Below are positions 1 to 10,310 of a stretch of 55,471 nucleotides of DNA, one piece after another. Positions within the stretch are counted from its first letter, which is position 1; each line of letters begins with the position of its first letter. The notes under the pieces are model-generated. The model did not search any database. It was not told the DNA's origin and saw only the letters and a list, made by a program, of their open reading frames with translations. A program made the position numbers and the translations under genes. Source of the DNA: a bacterium (GTDB lineage: Bacteria > B130-G9); assembly GCA_035527515.1 (NCBI GenBank), contig DATLAJ010000120.1, positions 1-55,471 of the forward strand, in the 5' to 3' direction.

Positions 1-910
1 AGACGCCGATGTCCTGAGCGATTGGGACGTCTGCGCCGGGCATGCAGTCGCACTCGGGCTGAATGTCGAGCATGAAGTTGATGTAGATGATCTTGTCCTT
101 TTGGAACGTGGACAGCACCGCTTTCGCGCTCTCCATAAGTCTCTTCTGGAACTGCTCCTGGCTAATCGGGTCTGAAAGCGCCCCCGTCTCGCAGACACGC
201 GCACACCTCCCACAGGCCCAGCAAAGGGCCTCATCGATCTTGAGCCTCTTTCTCTCGAACCGTATTGCGCCGCGCGGGCAGACATTTGCACAGGCCATGC
301 AAAAAGTGCATTTGCTGCTGTCCCAAATCATTCGCTCGGGCGTCGTCATGTGGATCGCGCCTCGTCCCTTTCTTTTCTGCGATCTGTGGCGGGCACTGAT
401 GCCGCCCATGGACAGGTGTTTCAGGGCGCCTCCAAAGCCGGACTGGACGTGGCCTTTGAAATGCGACAGAACCACCATCGCAGGAACGTCGTGAATTACT
501 GAGGCGACCGCGATCTGGCCCATCAAGGGGCCAGAATCGACCAAAATGTTGTCGTTGCCGAATAGCCCGTCGGCCAGGACAAGAGGAGCTCCGCAGGTCT
601 CCTGGCTAATGCCGTTGTAGTTGGCGACGTGCAGGTAATCGAGGCCCGGGATACGCACCGTTTCGGTGATAAAGGGGTCCCCGCCAGCGGCCTTGATTCG
701 GTCCACGGTCTTGCGAATGAAGGTCGCCCTGATGGGTCTGAAGGCTCCCTCCGAGCCCCAGTGAAGCTTGACAGCTACCCATTCATTTTTGCTTATGTGT
801 TTTTCGAAGTTGAACTTATCGAGGATGCGCTCGAACTTGCCGGGCAGGCTGTCCCGATACAGCCATTTGGTGTTTCTTGCGGATATGAAATAGAGCCTGG
901 ATTTGGCCAT
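1..910 (-). CDS. DUF362 family protein with two 4Fe-4S motifs (partial, 3' end outside window)
   Basis: The minus strand is open from an ATG at 910 to the window edge (303 codons seen, no stop), so the C-terminus is missing. The first ~190 residues match the DUF362 family ('AVKLHWGSEG', 'SGFGGALKHLSMGG'). A bacterial ferredoxin module follows, with two CxxCxxCxxxC motifs: C201/C204/C207/C211 ('CTFCMACANVCP') and C230/C233/C236/C240 ('CWACGRCARVCE'). It is probably a cytoplasmic iron-sulfur electron carrier or redox enzyme. DUF362 proteins have no agreed reaction, so no substrate is given. No signal peptide or membrane segment is seen. The start is supported by GGGAG a few bases upstream and by a promoter-like pair at 983-1011. 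It is transcribed away from all its neighbours. Confidence 0.9.
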   Translation of the reverse strand, partial: MAKSRLYFISARNTKWLYRDSLPGKFERILDKFNFEKHISKNEWVAVKLHWGSEGAFRPIRATFIRKTVDRIKAAGGDPFITETVRIPGLDYLHVANYNGISQETCGAPLVLADGLFGNDNILVDSGPLMGQIAVASVIHDVPAMVVLSHFKGHVQSGFGGALKHLSMGGISARHRSQKRKGRGAIHMTTPERMIWDSSKCTFCMACANVCPRGAIRFERKRLKIDEALCWACGRCARVCETGALSDPISQEQFQKRLMESAKAVLSTFQKDKIIYINFMLDIQPECDCMPGADVPIAQDIGV

Positions 911-927
911 TTTTGCTCCCAGATTCG

Positions 928-943
928 TGTTCCCAAGGGAACA
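928..943. promoter_or_regulatory. Palindrome in the DUF362 leader, possible operator
   Basis: TGTTCCC-AA-GGGAACA is a perfect 7-base inverted repeat with a 2-base centre. It lies between the predicted -10 box (983-988) and the ATG at 910, where a dimeric repressor could block transcription. No regulator gene is adjacent, and the palindrome could be fortuitous. Confidence 0.3.
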
Positions 944-982
944 GTTATGTCAGCAGATGTTAAGATTTCAATTGTCGCAGAA

Positions 983-1011
983 TTGTATTGCGGAGCCAGG
1001 CCAAGTTCAAC
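983..1011 (-). promoter_or_regulatory. Sigma70-type promoter of the DUF362 gene
   Basis: On the minus strand TTGAAC (1006-1011) and TACAAT (983-988) are separated by 17 bases. This places a start of transcription about 60-65 bases before the ATG at 910. Assigned by consensus only. Confidence 0.5.
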
Positions 1012-1218
1012 GGCGAAGTCCAATCCAAATCATTACATTGACGGTGATTGAGCTCGCACGGACCACTGCTGTCGCGTTTTCAATCAGCGGTGGTCGCTCA
1101 GTTCATCCGCATCGTCGGTCAGTTCTGCAGGTCAGGCGGCACCATCTACGGTGCGTGCCGAGTCGCGTTGCGAGGAAGCTGCCTGAATCGAGTCTCTGGA
1201 GATGATGAGTTTTTGTGG

Positions 1219-1248
1219 TTGACATGGCAAGATTGGCTGTGGTATAAA
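1219..1248 (+). promoter_or_regulatory. Sigma70-type promoter upstream of the outer-membrane protein gene
   Basis: TTGACA at 1219-1224 and TATAAA at 1243-1248 are separated by 18 bases, close to consensus. Transcription from here would give a leader of about 250 bases before the gene at 1508. Confidence 0.5.
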
Positions 1249-1507
1249 CGTCAACTGATAATGTGTCCTTATGCTTGTTCGCTCTCGAGTTTCGGGACGA
1301 CCACGGTCAAGGATGGGGCGATGCGGGCGTGGGTAGCTTCCGTGATGGTGGCTGGGCAGGCTTGACAGGGGACATGCGAGAGAGTATTTGTTAGATTAGT
1401 TTTTTGCTTGTTTAAGTGGGGTTATATTTCTTACACTGTTGTGTCGGTTGAGAGCAGTGCCTATGCGATTAAGATTGGTAGCCGAAGAGACTGAAAGGAG
1501 ATAATAG

Positions 1508-2296
1508 ATGAAAACACGCCGGCTTTGGGCTTTTGTTTTGGGTTGCCTTTTGCTGGTTCCCTGTATCGGTCTTTGCCAGAAGCGTGAAGCCCAGGAGCGT
1601 GACATCAACAGGTTTACGTTCACATTTGGCCTGAAGAGCCTTTTCTATGCCGATACGGAGATCAGTTATCCTGCCATTTATGGTAACCCCAACGACTTTC
1701 ATGTGTATTACGATGGAAACCTCTTTGGGCCAGTTCTGAGCGTTCAGGTAGCCAATACTGAGACGTTCTGGGACAACTTCGAGTTCGTGCTTTCTAGCTA
1801 TTTTGGTGAACTGGATGCCTACGATTCATCAGGGCTGCCCAAAAGCGCCTTGTCATCGAACATGTCGTTGAAGATAGCCGATGTAAGGGCTGATATTTGC
1901 TACCGTATTATTTCGCACTTTTCGGTCTTTGTCGATTACCGGTATAAGAAATACCAATTGAAGAGTGGCCAGGCCGAGTGGCCGGGCAAAATGCCTGAGA
2001 ACGATGAGTTGTATGGTGGTGGTTTTGGCGCCAAAGCAGGGCTTCCGCTGGGCAAGAGCGGGGTATTTCTTTGGGCGTCAGGGGAGTTCATGCCGTACGC
2101 TTGGTATCAATACGATAACAGCAGCGCATGGGGCCTTATGTGCAAAGGCGGAGTGGGTTACTCGGTTGAGGGTGGCGACTGGCTTCCGATGTCGCTCAGT
2201 GCAACTCTCGGCTATTATTATACGAAGATTGATTCCAACGGATATTTTGACGAGCAGACCGATGCTGGGTCGGCTGATATTGTGGTTTCTTGGTAG
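1508..2296 (+). CDS. Predicted outer-membrane beta-barrel protein, unknown function
   Basis: The protein has 262 residues. A clear Sec signal peptide ('MKTRRLWAFVLGCLLLVPC') ends near residue 22-24. The mature part is rich in aromatic residues and alternating patterns such as 'SVFVDYRYKKYQL' and 'LSATLGYYYTKI', and the last residue is Trp after a short beta strand ('IVVSW'), as in many outer-membrane barrels. The length would suit a small barrel of about 8-12 strands. The ATG is preceded by a good ribosome-binding site (AAAGGAG). It is followed by the Ig-like lipoprotein gene after 66 bases and may be co-transcribed with it. I do not recognise a named family, and the barrel call is an inference from composition and the C-terminus. 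Confidence 0.7.
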   Translation: MKTRRLWAFVLGCLLLVPCIGLCQKREAQERDINRFTFTFGLKSLFYADTEISYPAIYGNPNDFHVYYDGNLFGPVLSVQVANTETFWDNFEFVLSSYFGELDAYDSSGLPKSALSSNMSLKIADVRADICYRIISHFSVFVDYRYKKYQLKSGQAEWPGKMPENDELYGGGFGAKAGLPLGKSGVFLWASGEFMPYAWYQYDNSSAWGLMCKGGVGYSVEGGDWLPMSLSATLGYYYTKIDSNGYFDEQTDAGSADIVVSW

Positions 2297-2362
2297 CATA
2301 AGGATTTTGATCGATATCGAGTGCTTGCAGGCGCCGATTTCTAATAACGGAGGAATTCAAGC

Positions 2363-5300
2363 ATGAGGCGTAGTCCGCTTGTAACTTTGCTCCTTGTAGT
2401 AGGGTTTGCGGCCCTAAGCGTGACGGTTTGGAACCTTAGCGGTTGCACCAAAGGGGGTGGGGGAGGAGGATCGGGTGTTGGACCGAAAGGAGCTACTCTC
2501 GAACTCACTGCGAGCTCCAGCCAGGCCGAGGTGTTCAGAAACATCGAGCTCACCGCAATTCTCAAAGATGCCTACAACATGCCTATCGCGGACGAGAGAG
2601 TCGTTTTCAAGCTGCTGAGCAAGTCGCAGACTTCTGTAGGTTCTCCCCTTTACCGTGGACTATCGTCCAGCAAATCACTCTCGTCGCGAGGAACGTCTAT
2701 CGTCGGCCAACAACGGGCTGTTTCGTCACAGACTGCTCTACCAACGGCATCTGCGGACAAGATGAGCAGAGCCTCGAGATTCGACTCGACATCAGTCAGA
2801 CAGAGCGGAGACCCTCGTCTGAGCGGCCAATCTCCCGTCAGCGGCATGCCTTCAATGTTTTCAGGCCGGTCTGCCAGGTTGCCGGTGCCGTTGGCTGAGC
2901 CGGAAGTTACTCTTGACGGATATGAGGTGGGCAGCATCTTTGCTGACAAGGTAACAGACAGCATGGGAGGTGCGAGCGTTGTTGTGACGAGTGAGACGCT
3001 CAAGAACTATGTGATCTCTACTGCAACGCCGGATGGCGTGGGCAGCAACCAGGTCTCGGTGCAGTTCATGCCCAACCTCTCCTATCGCTGCAGTCTCACT
3101 CTGACTGCTGACAGCACGCTTGTTCACACAGGTTCTGACAATCCGGTAATTATTACGGGGAAGCTGGCCTACAATGAGGAGCCTGTAGTCGGCCAAACGC
3201 TGAACTTTAGCGCATCTACCACAACGGGCGAGGCCACCGAAGATGTTGTTTTTAGCCCTAGCAAGGTTGGCACTACAAACTCCAGCGGCGAGGTTGTTGT
3301 CCAGATATACTCCGATGAGATGGGGACCTACAATATCTGTCTGGAGACGGACTATTCTTGTCCCTCTGGCTCACCTCTGGATACTTCAAGCTCGTGCAAG
3401 TATATCGATTTCAGAAAGAACATCTGTAATGTGGAGCTGACGGTTGACCCCAACACCGTTCAGGCCAACGGCAATGACGAGATCACCGCAACAGCTGTTC
3501 TTACAATGAACTCTGAGATTCTTAAAAATGAGCCGGTCATCTTCAGCCTCGATTACATGAAGGACCCAGGGAGCGACTGGCGAGTCTATTTCTCGGAAAC
3601 CGAGAGCGATTCTCCGTATTTGCTCTATACGGATGCGAATGGCACAGCTGTTGTAGCAATCAGAAGCTATGGCTATACGGGCGAGTGCGCCGTGAAGGCC
3701 GAGATGAAGAACCCTTGCGACGGCGAGAGCGCAGCGGGTTCCGTTGACGTAACGTTCAAGCTGAACAAGTGCGGCATCAGCGTGGTGCTCGACAAGACTG
3801 CGGTAAGGGCGGACGGTAGCGAGGTGACGGCAACGGCGACGGTCAAGGTGAACGATAAGCCTGTGGGAGCAAGTGTGGAGGTGAAGTTCGAGGCCTCGCT
3901 TACCGGGGTTGTATTCACGAGCGGCGAGGACGCCTATACTAATGAGTCTGGCGTCGCAACCGCGAAGTTCAACAGCCCGGGCTATTCGGGGCTTTGCACG
4001 GTTACTGCGAGGACGACCGACGCGTATCCGTGTCCGGGCTCGACAGACCTGATCGAGGGCTCTGCCGACGTTATGTTTGATTCGAATGAATGCGAGTTAC
4101 AGCTCACGATCGACCCGATGATAGCCAAGGCGAATGCCTCCGAGGTCAGTGCGCTCGCAGTCCTTACGGTGAACGGTCAGCCAGTGCCTGACCAGTCGAT
4201 CGTTTTCTCGGCGCACCTTTCTGGTGTGAAGTTTTCCAAGAGCGACACGAGTAGCGCAAAGCAAGTGACGGATTCCTTTGGTCAGGCGCTCGTCAAGTTC
4301 TATAGCGATGGTTCCACCGGGGACTGTCCGATCACGGCTGTTACGGAAAGCTATACATGTTTCGGGACGGAGACACGGCCGTCTGCTGAAAAGACGATGC
4401 ACTTTGAGTCTGAGGACTATTCGATAGCGCTTACGGCGCAAAGCGACGATCCATATTCTAAGGATGGCTCGAGCGCAGCGGCTAACGGGCTCAGGGAGAT
4501 ACAACTTCGGGCAGTTCTCTCGGACAAGAATGGCCTGCCGGTCGGCGGCGCCGAGATCGTGTTTGGCTGCGAGAATGGCTGTCTGGAGCATTATGGGTCT
4601 CCGGTCGTAACGACCGCTCAGGGCGTGGCTACCACGCGCATGACTACGAGCGTGATGCTCGCTGATGACACGGCAGGGCCGGACGAGGAGGTCAGCATCT
4701 GGGCCGATTACATTTCCGCAACCGGGACGCACAGGCAGGCGATCAGCTACAGGTTCAGGAAGATACGCATCGCCAGTCTGTCAGCGACGGATTACTCGAT
4801 CCTCGAGGATGGCTCGGAAGAGACTGTTCTGACGGCAAAAGTAACGTGCAGCGATGGCTACCCGGTGGCAGCAGTTGGCGTAGAGGCAGCTAGTCATCTT
4901 GGTCTCTTTGAGACGGGGGAGAGCATGATCATTCTGGGCACTGACAGCCAGGGTAACGCCTCGGTGATTCTCCGAGGGCACTGCCTGCACGGGCAATCGA
5001 CCGAGTCGGTTAGGATCCAGCAGCAATACTGTGATTTTGGGAATGTCAGTGGCATGGAGCCGCCCGTTTTCTGGACGAGCAAGCACGTCACCTTTGAGGA
5101 GGGCGGCGCGGGCTGCTATAGCCTCAAGTTTGACGAGACGGTTCCGAAGGAGGTCTGCTTCAAGCATTTGACCGAGGATGAAGGGGGCGAGCCCTATGAT
5201 GATAGGTGCAACGGCGAGGTCTGGGTTTGTCTGACGAGGTTGTCTGACGGTTCGGCAGTGGCTGGCAAGCAAGTTAGACTTTATATAGACAGCTTCAGCA

Positions 5301-5851
5301 ACGCCGGGGCCATTGCTTTCTTCAACGATGACCAGGCTCTCCAGTCGATAACCGTCACGACAGACGGAGATGGCTGCATAAACGCTTACTTGGACGTTAC
5401 TGGCGGCGGCCGGGTTCTTCTGAGGGCGCAGACGACGGGCGGCTTTGGGACTGTAACCGCCAACACTTCGTATTTGTTTGGGCAGCAGTTCTGCGTGCGG
5501 ATTTCGCCGACCTCCGGGGCCCCCAAGGTAGGCGATGTGACTACTTTCACGGCTCGGGGTGGCTGCTCCAAGACGTATCATTGGACCGTTGCTGATGGTG
5601 GAGTGCCCAACTCTGGGGTCACAGGAGAGAATGAGCAGTTTACTGTGTATTGGAACGACGAGGGCCCGTGTGAGGTCAAAGTCTGCGACGACTACGATGA
5701 CTGTGTGACGGCCTATGTGATGGTTGAGGCCAAGGAGGAGCCAACGGAGTCGCCATCTGCCACGGGTGGTGGCGGTGGACTGACTAGAGGAGGCGGGCTG
5801 AGGCGCGGATTCGTCACGCCGACACCAACTCCTGCGCCGGGCAACAAATAG
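2363..5851 (+). CDS. Large lipoprotein with tandem cysteine-rich Ig-like (Big_1/invasin-type) domains
   Basis: The protein has 1162 residues. The lipoprotein signal ends in the lipobox 'LSGC' near residue 28, followed by a six-glycine linker. About eight Ig-like domains of bacterial Big_1/invasin type follow, each opening like 'VELTVDPNTVQANG' or 'ISVVLDKTAVRADG' and carrying a '..NGQPV..Q.I.FSA' core. Domains 2-5 (about residues 235-690) share a three-cysteine pattern: one in strand A ('NKCGI', 'NECEL'), one in 'G.C.V.A' and one about 8-12 residues later. A PKD-like domain ('TYHWTVADGG') lies near the C-terminus, followed by a Gly/Arg-rich segment and 'TPTPTPAPGNK'. It is probably a surface-anchored stalk or adhesin. 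The start has GGAGG 10 bases upstream. The ligand is unknown. Confidence 0.85.
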   Translation: MRRSPLVTLLLVVGFAALSVTVWNLSGCTKGGGGGGSGVGPKGATLELTASSSQAEVFRNIELTAILKDAYNMPIADERVVFKLLSKSQTSVGSPLYRGLSSSKSLSSRGTSIVGQQRAVSSQTALPTASADKMSRASRFDSTSVRQSGDPRLSGQSPVSGMPSMFSGRSARLPVPLAEPEVTLDGYEVGSIFADKVTDSMGGASVVVTSETLKNYVISTATPDGVGSNQVSVQFMPNLSYRCSLTLTADSTLVHTGSDNPVIITGKLAYNEEPVVGQTLNFSASTTTGEATEDVVFSPSKVGTTNSSGEVVVQIYSDEMGTYNICLETDYSCPSGSPLDTSSSCKYIDFRKNICNVELTVDPNTVQANGNDEITATAVLTMNSEILKNEPVIFSLDYMKDPGSDWRVYFSETESDSPYLLYTDANGTAVVAIRSYGYTGECAVKAEMKNPCDGESAAGSVDVTFKLNKCGISVVLDKTAVRADGSEVTATATVKVNDKPVGASVEVKFEASLTGVVFTSGEDAYTNESGVATAKFNSPGYSGLCTVTARTTDAYPCPGSTDLIEGSADVMFDSNECELQLTIDPMIAKANASEVSALAVLTVNGQPVPDQSIVFSAHLSGVKFSKSDTSSAKQVTDSFGQALVKFYSDGSTGDCPITAVTESYTCFGTETRPSAEKTMHFESEDYSIALTAQSDDPYSKDGSSAAANGLREIQLRAVLSDKNGLPVGGAEIVFGCENGCLEHYGSPVVTTAQGVATTRMTTSVMLADDTAGPDEEVSIWADYISATGTHRQAISYRFRKIRIASLSATDYSILEDGSEETVLTAKVTCSDGYPVAAVGVEAASHLGLFETGESMIILGTDSQGNASVILRGHCLHGQSTESVRIQQQYCDFGNVSGMEPPVFWTSKHVTFEEGGAGCYSLKFDETVPKEVCFKHLTEDEGGEPYDDRCNGEVWVCLTRLSDGSAVAGKQVRLYIDSFSNAGAIAFFNDDQALQSITVTTDGDGCINAYLDVTGGGRVLLRAQTTGGFGTVTANTSYLFGQQFCVRISPTSGAPKVGDVTTFTARGGCSKTYHWTVADGGVPNSGVTGENEQFTVYWNDEGPCEVKVCDDYDDCVTAYVMVEAKEEPTESPSATGGGGGLTRGGGLRRGFVTPTPTPAPGNK

Positions 5852-5903
5852 CTTGAAAAGTAATGTTTGAAGTCGTTATGATATCAGATAATCAGAGAGT
5901 CTT

Positions 5904-5970
5904 CTTACCACCTCCTTGTAAGGTGGGCCGGGAACCCGGGAGCCCGTCACCCCCTGGCGGGCTACCCGGT
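5904..5970 (+). promoter_or_regulatory. GC-rich hairpin cluster in the leader of the next lipoprotein gene
   Basis: Two stems lie in the 170-base gap before the gene at 6022. The first pairs CCACCT (5908-5913) with AGGTGG (5921-5926). The second pairs 5936-5946 with 5958-5969 (11 pairs, one bulged base). Each has a competing fold: CTTAC/GTAAG overlaps the first, and CCGGG-AA-CCCGG (5928-5939) overlaps the second. There is no T-run, so this is not a standard terminator. It could be a processed end of the previous mRNA, a cis-regulatory leader, or a repeat element. I could not match it to a known riboswitch. Confidence 0.4.
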
Positions 5971-6021
5971 GAAATAAATCGATCAGTTTCTTTCGCGGGT
6001 TCAAAGGGAGGGACATCCTAG

Positions 6022-6546
6022 ATGTTCACAAGATTAGGAATCCTGATAGTGATAATTGGTTTGGCTTTCGGTAGCACAGCCTGTCAGTTTGCCCAACACG
6101 CAAAGACAGACACGACTCCTTACTATCAGAAACGATTGCTTTATGGCGACGAGCTCTATGGGAAGATCTACACTAGGGATGGTGAGGTTTATGCTGGCAA
6201 GCGGCTTAGGATTGTTGCGAATGGGACTGCCAAGTTCGTTCGCCAGATGACCGTTGCCCATCCGGACGATGATTTCTATGGTTTTGCTAGAGAAACCGAG
6301 TACGCTGTGCGTGCTAGGGACATTCGAGTCATAGAGGTCGTATCGCCCTCGAGGGTCGTCATAACAATGGTCAACGGCAAGAGAATCGAGATGGAGTTGC
6401 TGCCGGGTGTCAGGCACTATCAAGCTTTCAAGGTTATGACCTATGATTTCGGGGACTGGGGATCTGAGGTTACCATCCCGTTTATGGATGTTAGCAAGGT
6501 GATCCTCTGGTCATATACTGATAGTCCGTCACCTTATCTTCCGTGA
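6022..6546 (+). CDS. Lipoprotein of unknown function
   Basis: The protein has 174 residues. A lipoprotein signal ends in the lipobox 'STAC' (Cys near residue 21). The mature part looks all-beta and is unusually rich in Arg/Val ('YAGKRLRIVANG', 'SRVVITMVNGKRIEM'). The ATG is preceded by GGGAGG 9 bases upstream. It lies between two Ig-like lipoprotein genes and runs in the same direction, so it probably belongs to the same envelope set. No family is recognised. Confidence 0.75.
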   Translation: MFTRLGILIVIIGLAFGSTACQFAQHAKTDTTPYYQKRLLYGDELYGKIYTRDGEVYAGKRLRIVANGTAKFVRQMTVAHPDDDFYGFARETEYAVRARDIRVIEVVSPSRVVITMVNGKRIEMELLPGVRHYQAFKVMTYDFGDWGSEVTIPFMDVSKVILWSYTDSPSPYLP

Positions 6547-6588
6547 TAATGAGTGCCTTGAGCAAATGATCCTTGATGGAGGCTTGTG

Positions 6589-7374
6589 ATGGGAAAAGGC
6601 TTTCGACTTCCCAATCTGAGTGGTTTCACCAGAATAAGTTTAATCTTTATTGCCATTTGCGTTTTGGCAATTCCTCTCGCCTGCTCGAAGCGCGACTCGG
6701 AGAGCGACGAGTCGCCCTCTGGCCCATCGGCGCCTTATAGGGTATCGGTCACTGCAAAGCCCTCGGAGCTGTATCCCTATGAGAACACGTTGGTGATGAT
6801 CGACGTCAAGGATGGATACGGCAAGGATCTGGATGCGCCTGTTGTCGTCAACGTTACAACGACGGGCGGTTTCTTCGAGAACGGCCAGAACAGGATATCC
6901 GGCGAGGTCTTGCAGACCGCTTCGTTTTGGCTTACCTATAACCCAGACCACACACCGAATCCAGACTTCCCGGGCGCGAAAGAGATCACTGCCATCATCG
7001 ACTACGGCTGCCAGAACAGCTATGTTATGGACTCTGCCGAGGTCATTTTCATGAGTCAGAGCAGCAAGGTTGGCTCCATCTCGGTGGCCGCTGACCCGAT
7101 CTACATAACTGATGCGGACAACAACTTCTCAGTTATCACTGCGACAGTTGTTGGGGAACACGGGGCGCCTCTTTCTAGCGTTACCGTTTATTTCTCCGTG
7201 CAGGGAGGTTCGAGCGCGACCTTCGACGCGAGTGCAGTTGATACCAACGCTCTGGGGATTGCCCAGACGGTGTTCAGGCCGAACGGAGATGTGGGCGTGC
7301 TGAAGGTCTGTGTACAGGCGGGGACAAAGACCGCTTGCGTGGACATTCGTTCAGAAAAGGAAACGACTGAGTAG
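6589..7374 (+). CDS. Lipoprotein with two Ig-like (Big_1-type) domains
   Basis: The protein has 261 residues. I chose ATG 6589 over the adjacent in-frame GTG at 6586 because GGAGG at 6578-6582 lies only 3 bases before the GTG but 6 before the ATG. A lipoprotein signal ends in 'IPLAC' near residue 32. Two Ig-like domains follow: 'RVSVTAKPSELYPYENTLV' begins the first, and 'VGSISVAADPIYITDADN' begins the second, which ends in 'KVCVQAGTKTACVDI'. Both resemble the domains of the 1162-residue lipoprotein upstream, so this looks like a short paralogue. A strong terminator follows at 7421-7452 and closes this surface-protein group. Confidence 0.8.
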   Translation: MGKGFRLPNLSGFTRISLIFIAICVLAIPLACSKRDSESDESPSGPSAPYRVSVTAKPSELYPYENTLVMIDVKDGYGKDLDAPVVVNVTTTGGFFENGQNRISGEVLQTASFWLTYNPDHTPNPDFPGAKEITAIIDYGCQNSYVMDSAEVIFMSQSSKVGSISVAADPIYITDADNNFSVITATVVGEHGAPLSSVTVYFSVQGGSSATFDASAVDTNALGIAQTVFRPNGDVGVLKVCVQAGTKTACVDIRSEKETTE

Positions 7375-7420
7375 TTAGCGCCGAGAGCAATCGCATCTCA
7401 TTTGAGAGTTGCATCAGCGG

Positions 7421-7452
7421 AGGCGCCGCCGGGAGACCGGTGGCGCCTTTTT
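7421..7452 (+). terminator. Rho-independent terminator after the lipoprotein gene
   Basis: A 12-bp, mostly GC stem (7421-7432 with 7437-7448, one G-T pair) carries a GAGA tetraloop and is followed directly by TTTTT. It lies 47 bases after the stop codon at 7374 and separates the surface-protein genes from guaB. Confidence 0.9.
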
Positions 7453-7525
7453 GCGTTGTTGAGTGCTTTTGACAAGGAAGGCAGGTTGGGTTGGGGTGCG
7501 CGAGAGATTAGAGGCTCGGCCTTGA

Positions 7526-9091
<1,566 letters not shown>

Positions 9092-9136
9092 GCCGACAGC
9101 TGAACGTCGGGAGCCTCGAGTTAAGAGAGATTAGGG

Positions 9137-10003
9137 ATGATGCGGCTTTCGTTTGTGAAGATGCATGGCCTGGGCAATGACTACATTCTGTTCGACGCAA
9201 AGGACTGCGCTCTTGACGGCGTTGACCTTGGGCAGCTCGCCAGAGATGTTTGCAGGCGGCGGTTCAGCATTGGGGCGGACGGTATCGCTGTTCTCAGTCC
9301 GGGGGGCGCCGATGCCGACATCTACATGAGGGTTTTCAACCCTGACGGTTCCGAGACTGGCTCGTGCGGGACGGCCTTCAGGTGCGCTGCCCGGTATGCG
9401 TTTGAGCGAAAGGGATTTGCGAAGGCGACAAGCTCTGGCGTCCGGATAGCTACATCCGACCGAAATGTCCTTGCTCGCGTTGTCCAGAGCGAGGACGGCT
9501 GCACTCTGGTCGAGGTGAGGATGGGAAAGGCACTTTTTGGGCGAGGCGATATCCCAGCTTTGGGCACTCGCGAGGACGATTTTTTGGAACAGCCGATAAC
9601 AGTTCAGGGCGAGGAACTTGTGGTTTCGGCGGCCTCAGTGGGGAATCCCCACGCAGTAGTTTTCTGCGATGATGTGTCAAAGGTTCCGCTCGAGAGCCTT
9701 GGACATGCGCTCGAGAACCATCCCGTATTCCCCGAGAGGACCAATGTCCACTTCGTCCAGGTCATATCGAGGGGCGAGCTCAAGGTCCGCACGTGGGAGC
9801 GCGGCACTGGGCCGACTCTATCCTGCGGGACGGGCGCCTCAGCAACAGCGGCGATTGCCAACCGCTTGGGTAAGGTGGACACGCCGGTTCGCGTGTTAAT
9901 GCGGGGTGGAGTTCTCAAGATCGAGATCGATCAGGAGGGCGAACTAGCGATGCTGGCTGAGGCAGAACCTGTGTTCAGTGGGTGGATAGATTATGAGGCT
10001 TAA
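9137..10003 (+). CDS. dapF: Diaminopimelate epimerase
   Basis: It converts LL- to meso-diaminopimelate for lysine and peptidoglycan synthesis. The protein has 288 residues. The N-terminus 'FVKMHGLGNDYILFD' is diagnostic. The two catalytic cysteines are C77 in 'GSCGTAFRCAARY' (family usual: CGNGxRC) and C230 in 'LSCGTGASATAA'. 'FNPDGS', 'GNPHAVVFCDDV' and 'WERGTGPT' are the substrate-binding motifs. The Asn of the usual CGNG is Thr here, a mild departure. An alternative ATG lies one codon downstream. The 3' end overlaps the next gene by 11 bases, so the two are probably translationally coupled. Confidence 0.95.
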   Translation: MMRLSFVKMHGLGNDYILFDAKDCALDGVDLGQLARDVCRRRFSIGADGIAVLSPGGADADIYMRVFNPDGSETGSCGTAFRCAARYAFERKGFAKATSSGVRIATSDRNVLARVVQSEDGCTLVEVRMGKALFGRGDIPALGTREDDFLEQPITVQGEELVVSAASVGNPHAVVFCDDVSKVPLESLGHALENHPVFPERTNVHFVQVISRGELKVRTWERGTGPTLSCGTGASATAAIANRLGKVDTPVRVLMRGGVLKIEIDQEGELAMLAEAEPVFSGWIDYEA

Positions 10004-10277
10004 GAGAGAGCAGGTGCGGTTTTTGGCTGGTCGAATAGTGGATGACCTTCTCAAGGAGAAGCTGATTGAGGTTGATAGGTCAGACCTTGAGATGTTCCGG
10101 GTGATGGTCGATGAGTTTGTCCTTGACCAGTTGCTTATCGAGGATAAGCTGAATGAGGAGGTTCGGAAGCTGTTGGACCATCATCGAGACGAGATGCACC
10201 GGGATAACATCAACTACCAGGACATGTTCAAGATGATCAAGAGGCGTCTCATTAACGAGCGTAACTTGGTGATCTGA
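9993..10277 (+). CDS. DUF507 family protein (first of tandem pair)
   Basis: The protein has 94 residues and is almost wholly helical and charged. It matches the DUF507 family by its opening 'MRLKREQVRFLAGRIVDDLL', the 'LD.LL.IED.LN.EVR.LL' stretch and the 'INYQDMFKMIKRRL' C-terminus. There is no signal or membrane segment, so it is cytoplasmic. The function of the family is unknown. It overlaps the end of dapF by 11 bases and is followed by a second DUF507 gene after 33 bases. Confidence 0.85.
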   Translation: MRLKREQVRFLAGRIVDDLLKEKLIEVDRSDLEMFRVMVDEFVLDQLLIEDKLNEEVRKLLDHHRDEMHRDNINYQDMFKMIKRRLINERNLVI

Positions 10278-10310
10278 AGGGGCAGCCCTGGATTCAGGAA
10301 GGCGAACTTT

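Larger units (their letters stand above)
911..1507. other. Divergent intergenic region, no gene seen
   Basis: About 600 bases separate the divergent genes at 910 and 1508. I see no convincing gene: the open frames here lack a ribosome-binding site and look random. It holds the minus promoter (983-1011), the palindrome (928-943), a plus promoter (1219-1248), and a hairpin with 11-base arms at 1061-1071 and 1085-1095 (one G-T pair, 13-base loop). The hairpin has no T-run on either strand, so it is not an obvious terminator. Confidence 0.6.

Noticed and set aside
1048-1365. 105-codon plus-strand open frame
   Set aside because: No ribosome-binding site, odd composition, overlaps the hairpin and a strong promoter. 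It is not supported as a gene.
4097-5581. Long antisense open frames (211 and 266 codons) inside the Ig-like lipoprotein gene
   Set aside because: They lie opposite a clear coding frame and follow its codon bias. No ribosome-binding site or family resemblance.
5904-5970. c-di-GMP or cobalamin riboswitch
   Set aside because: The conserved cores of these classes cannot be found. Only paired stems are visible.
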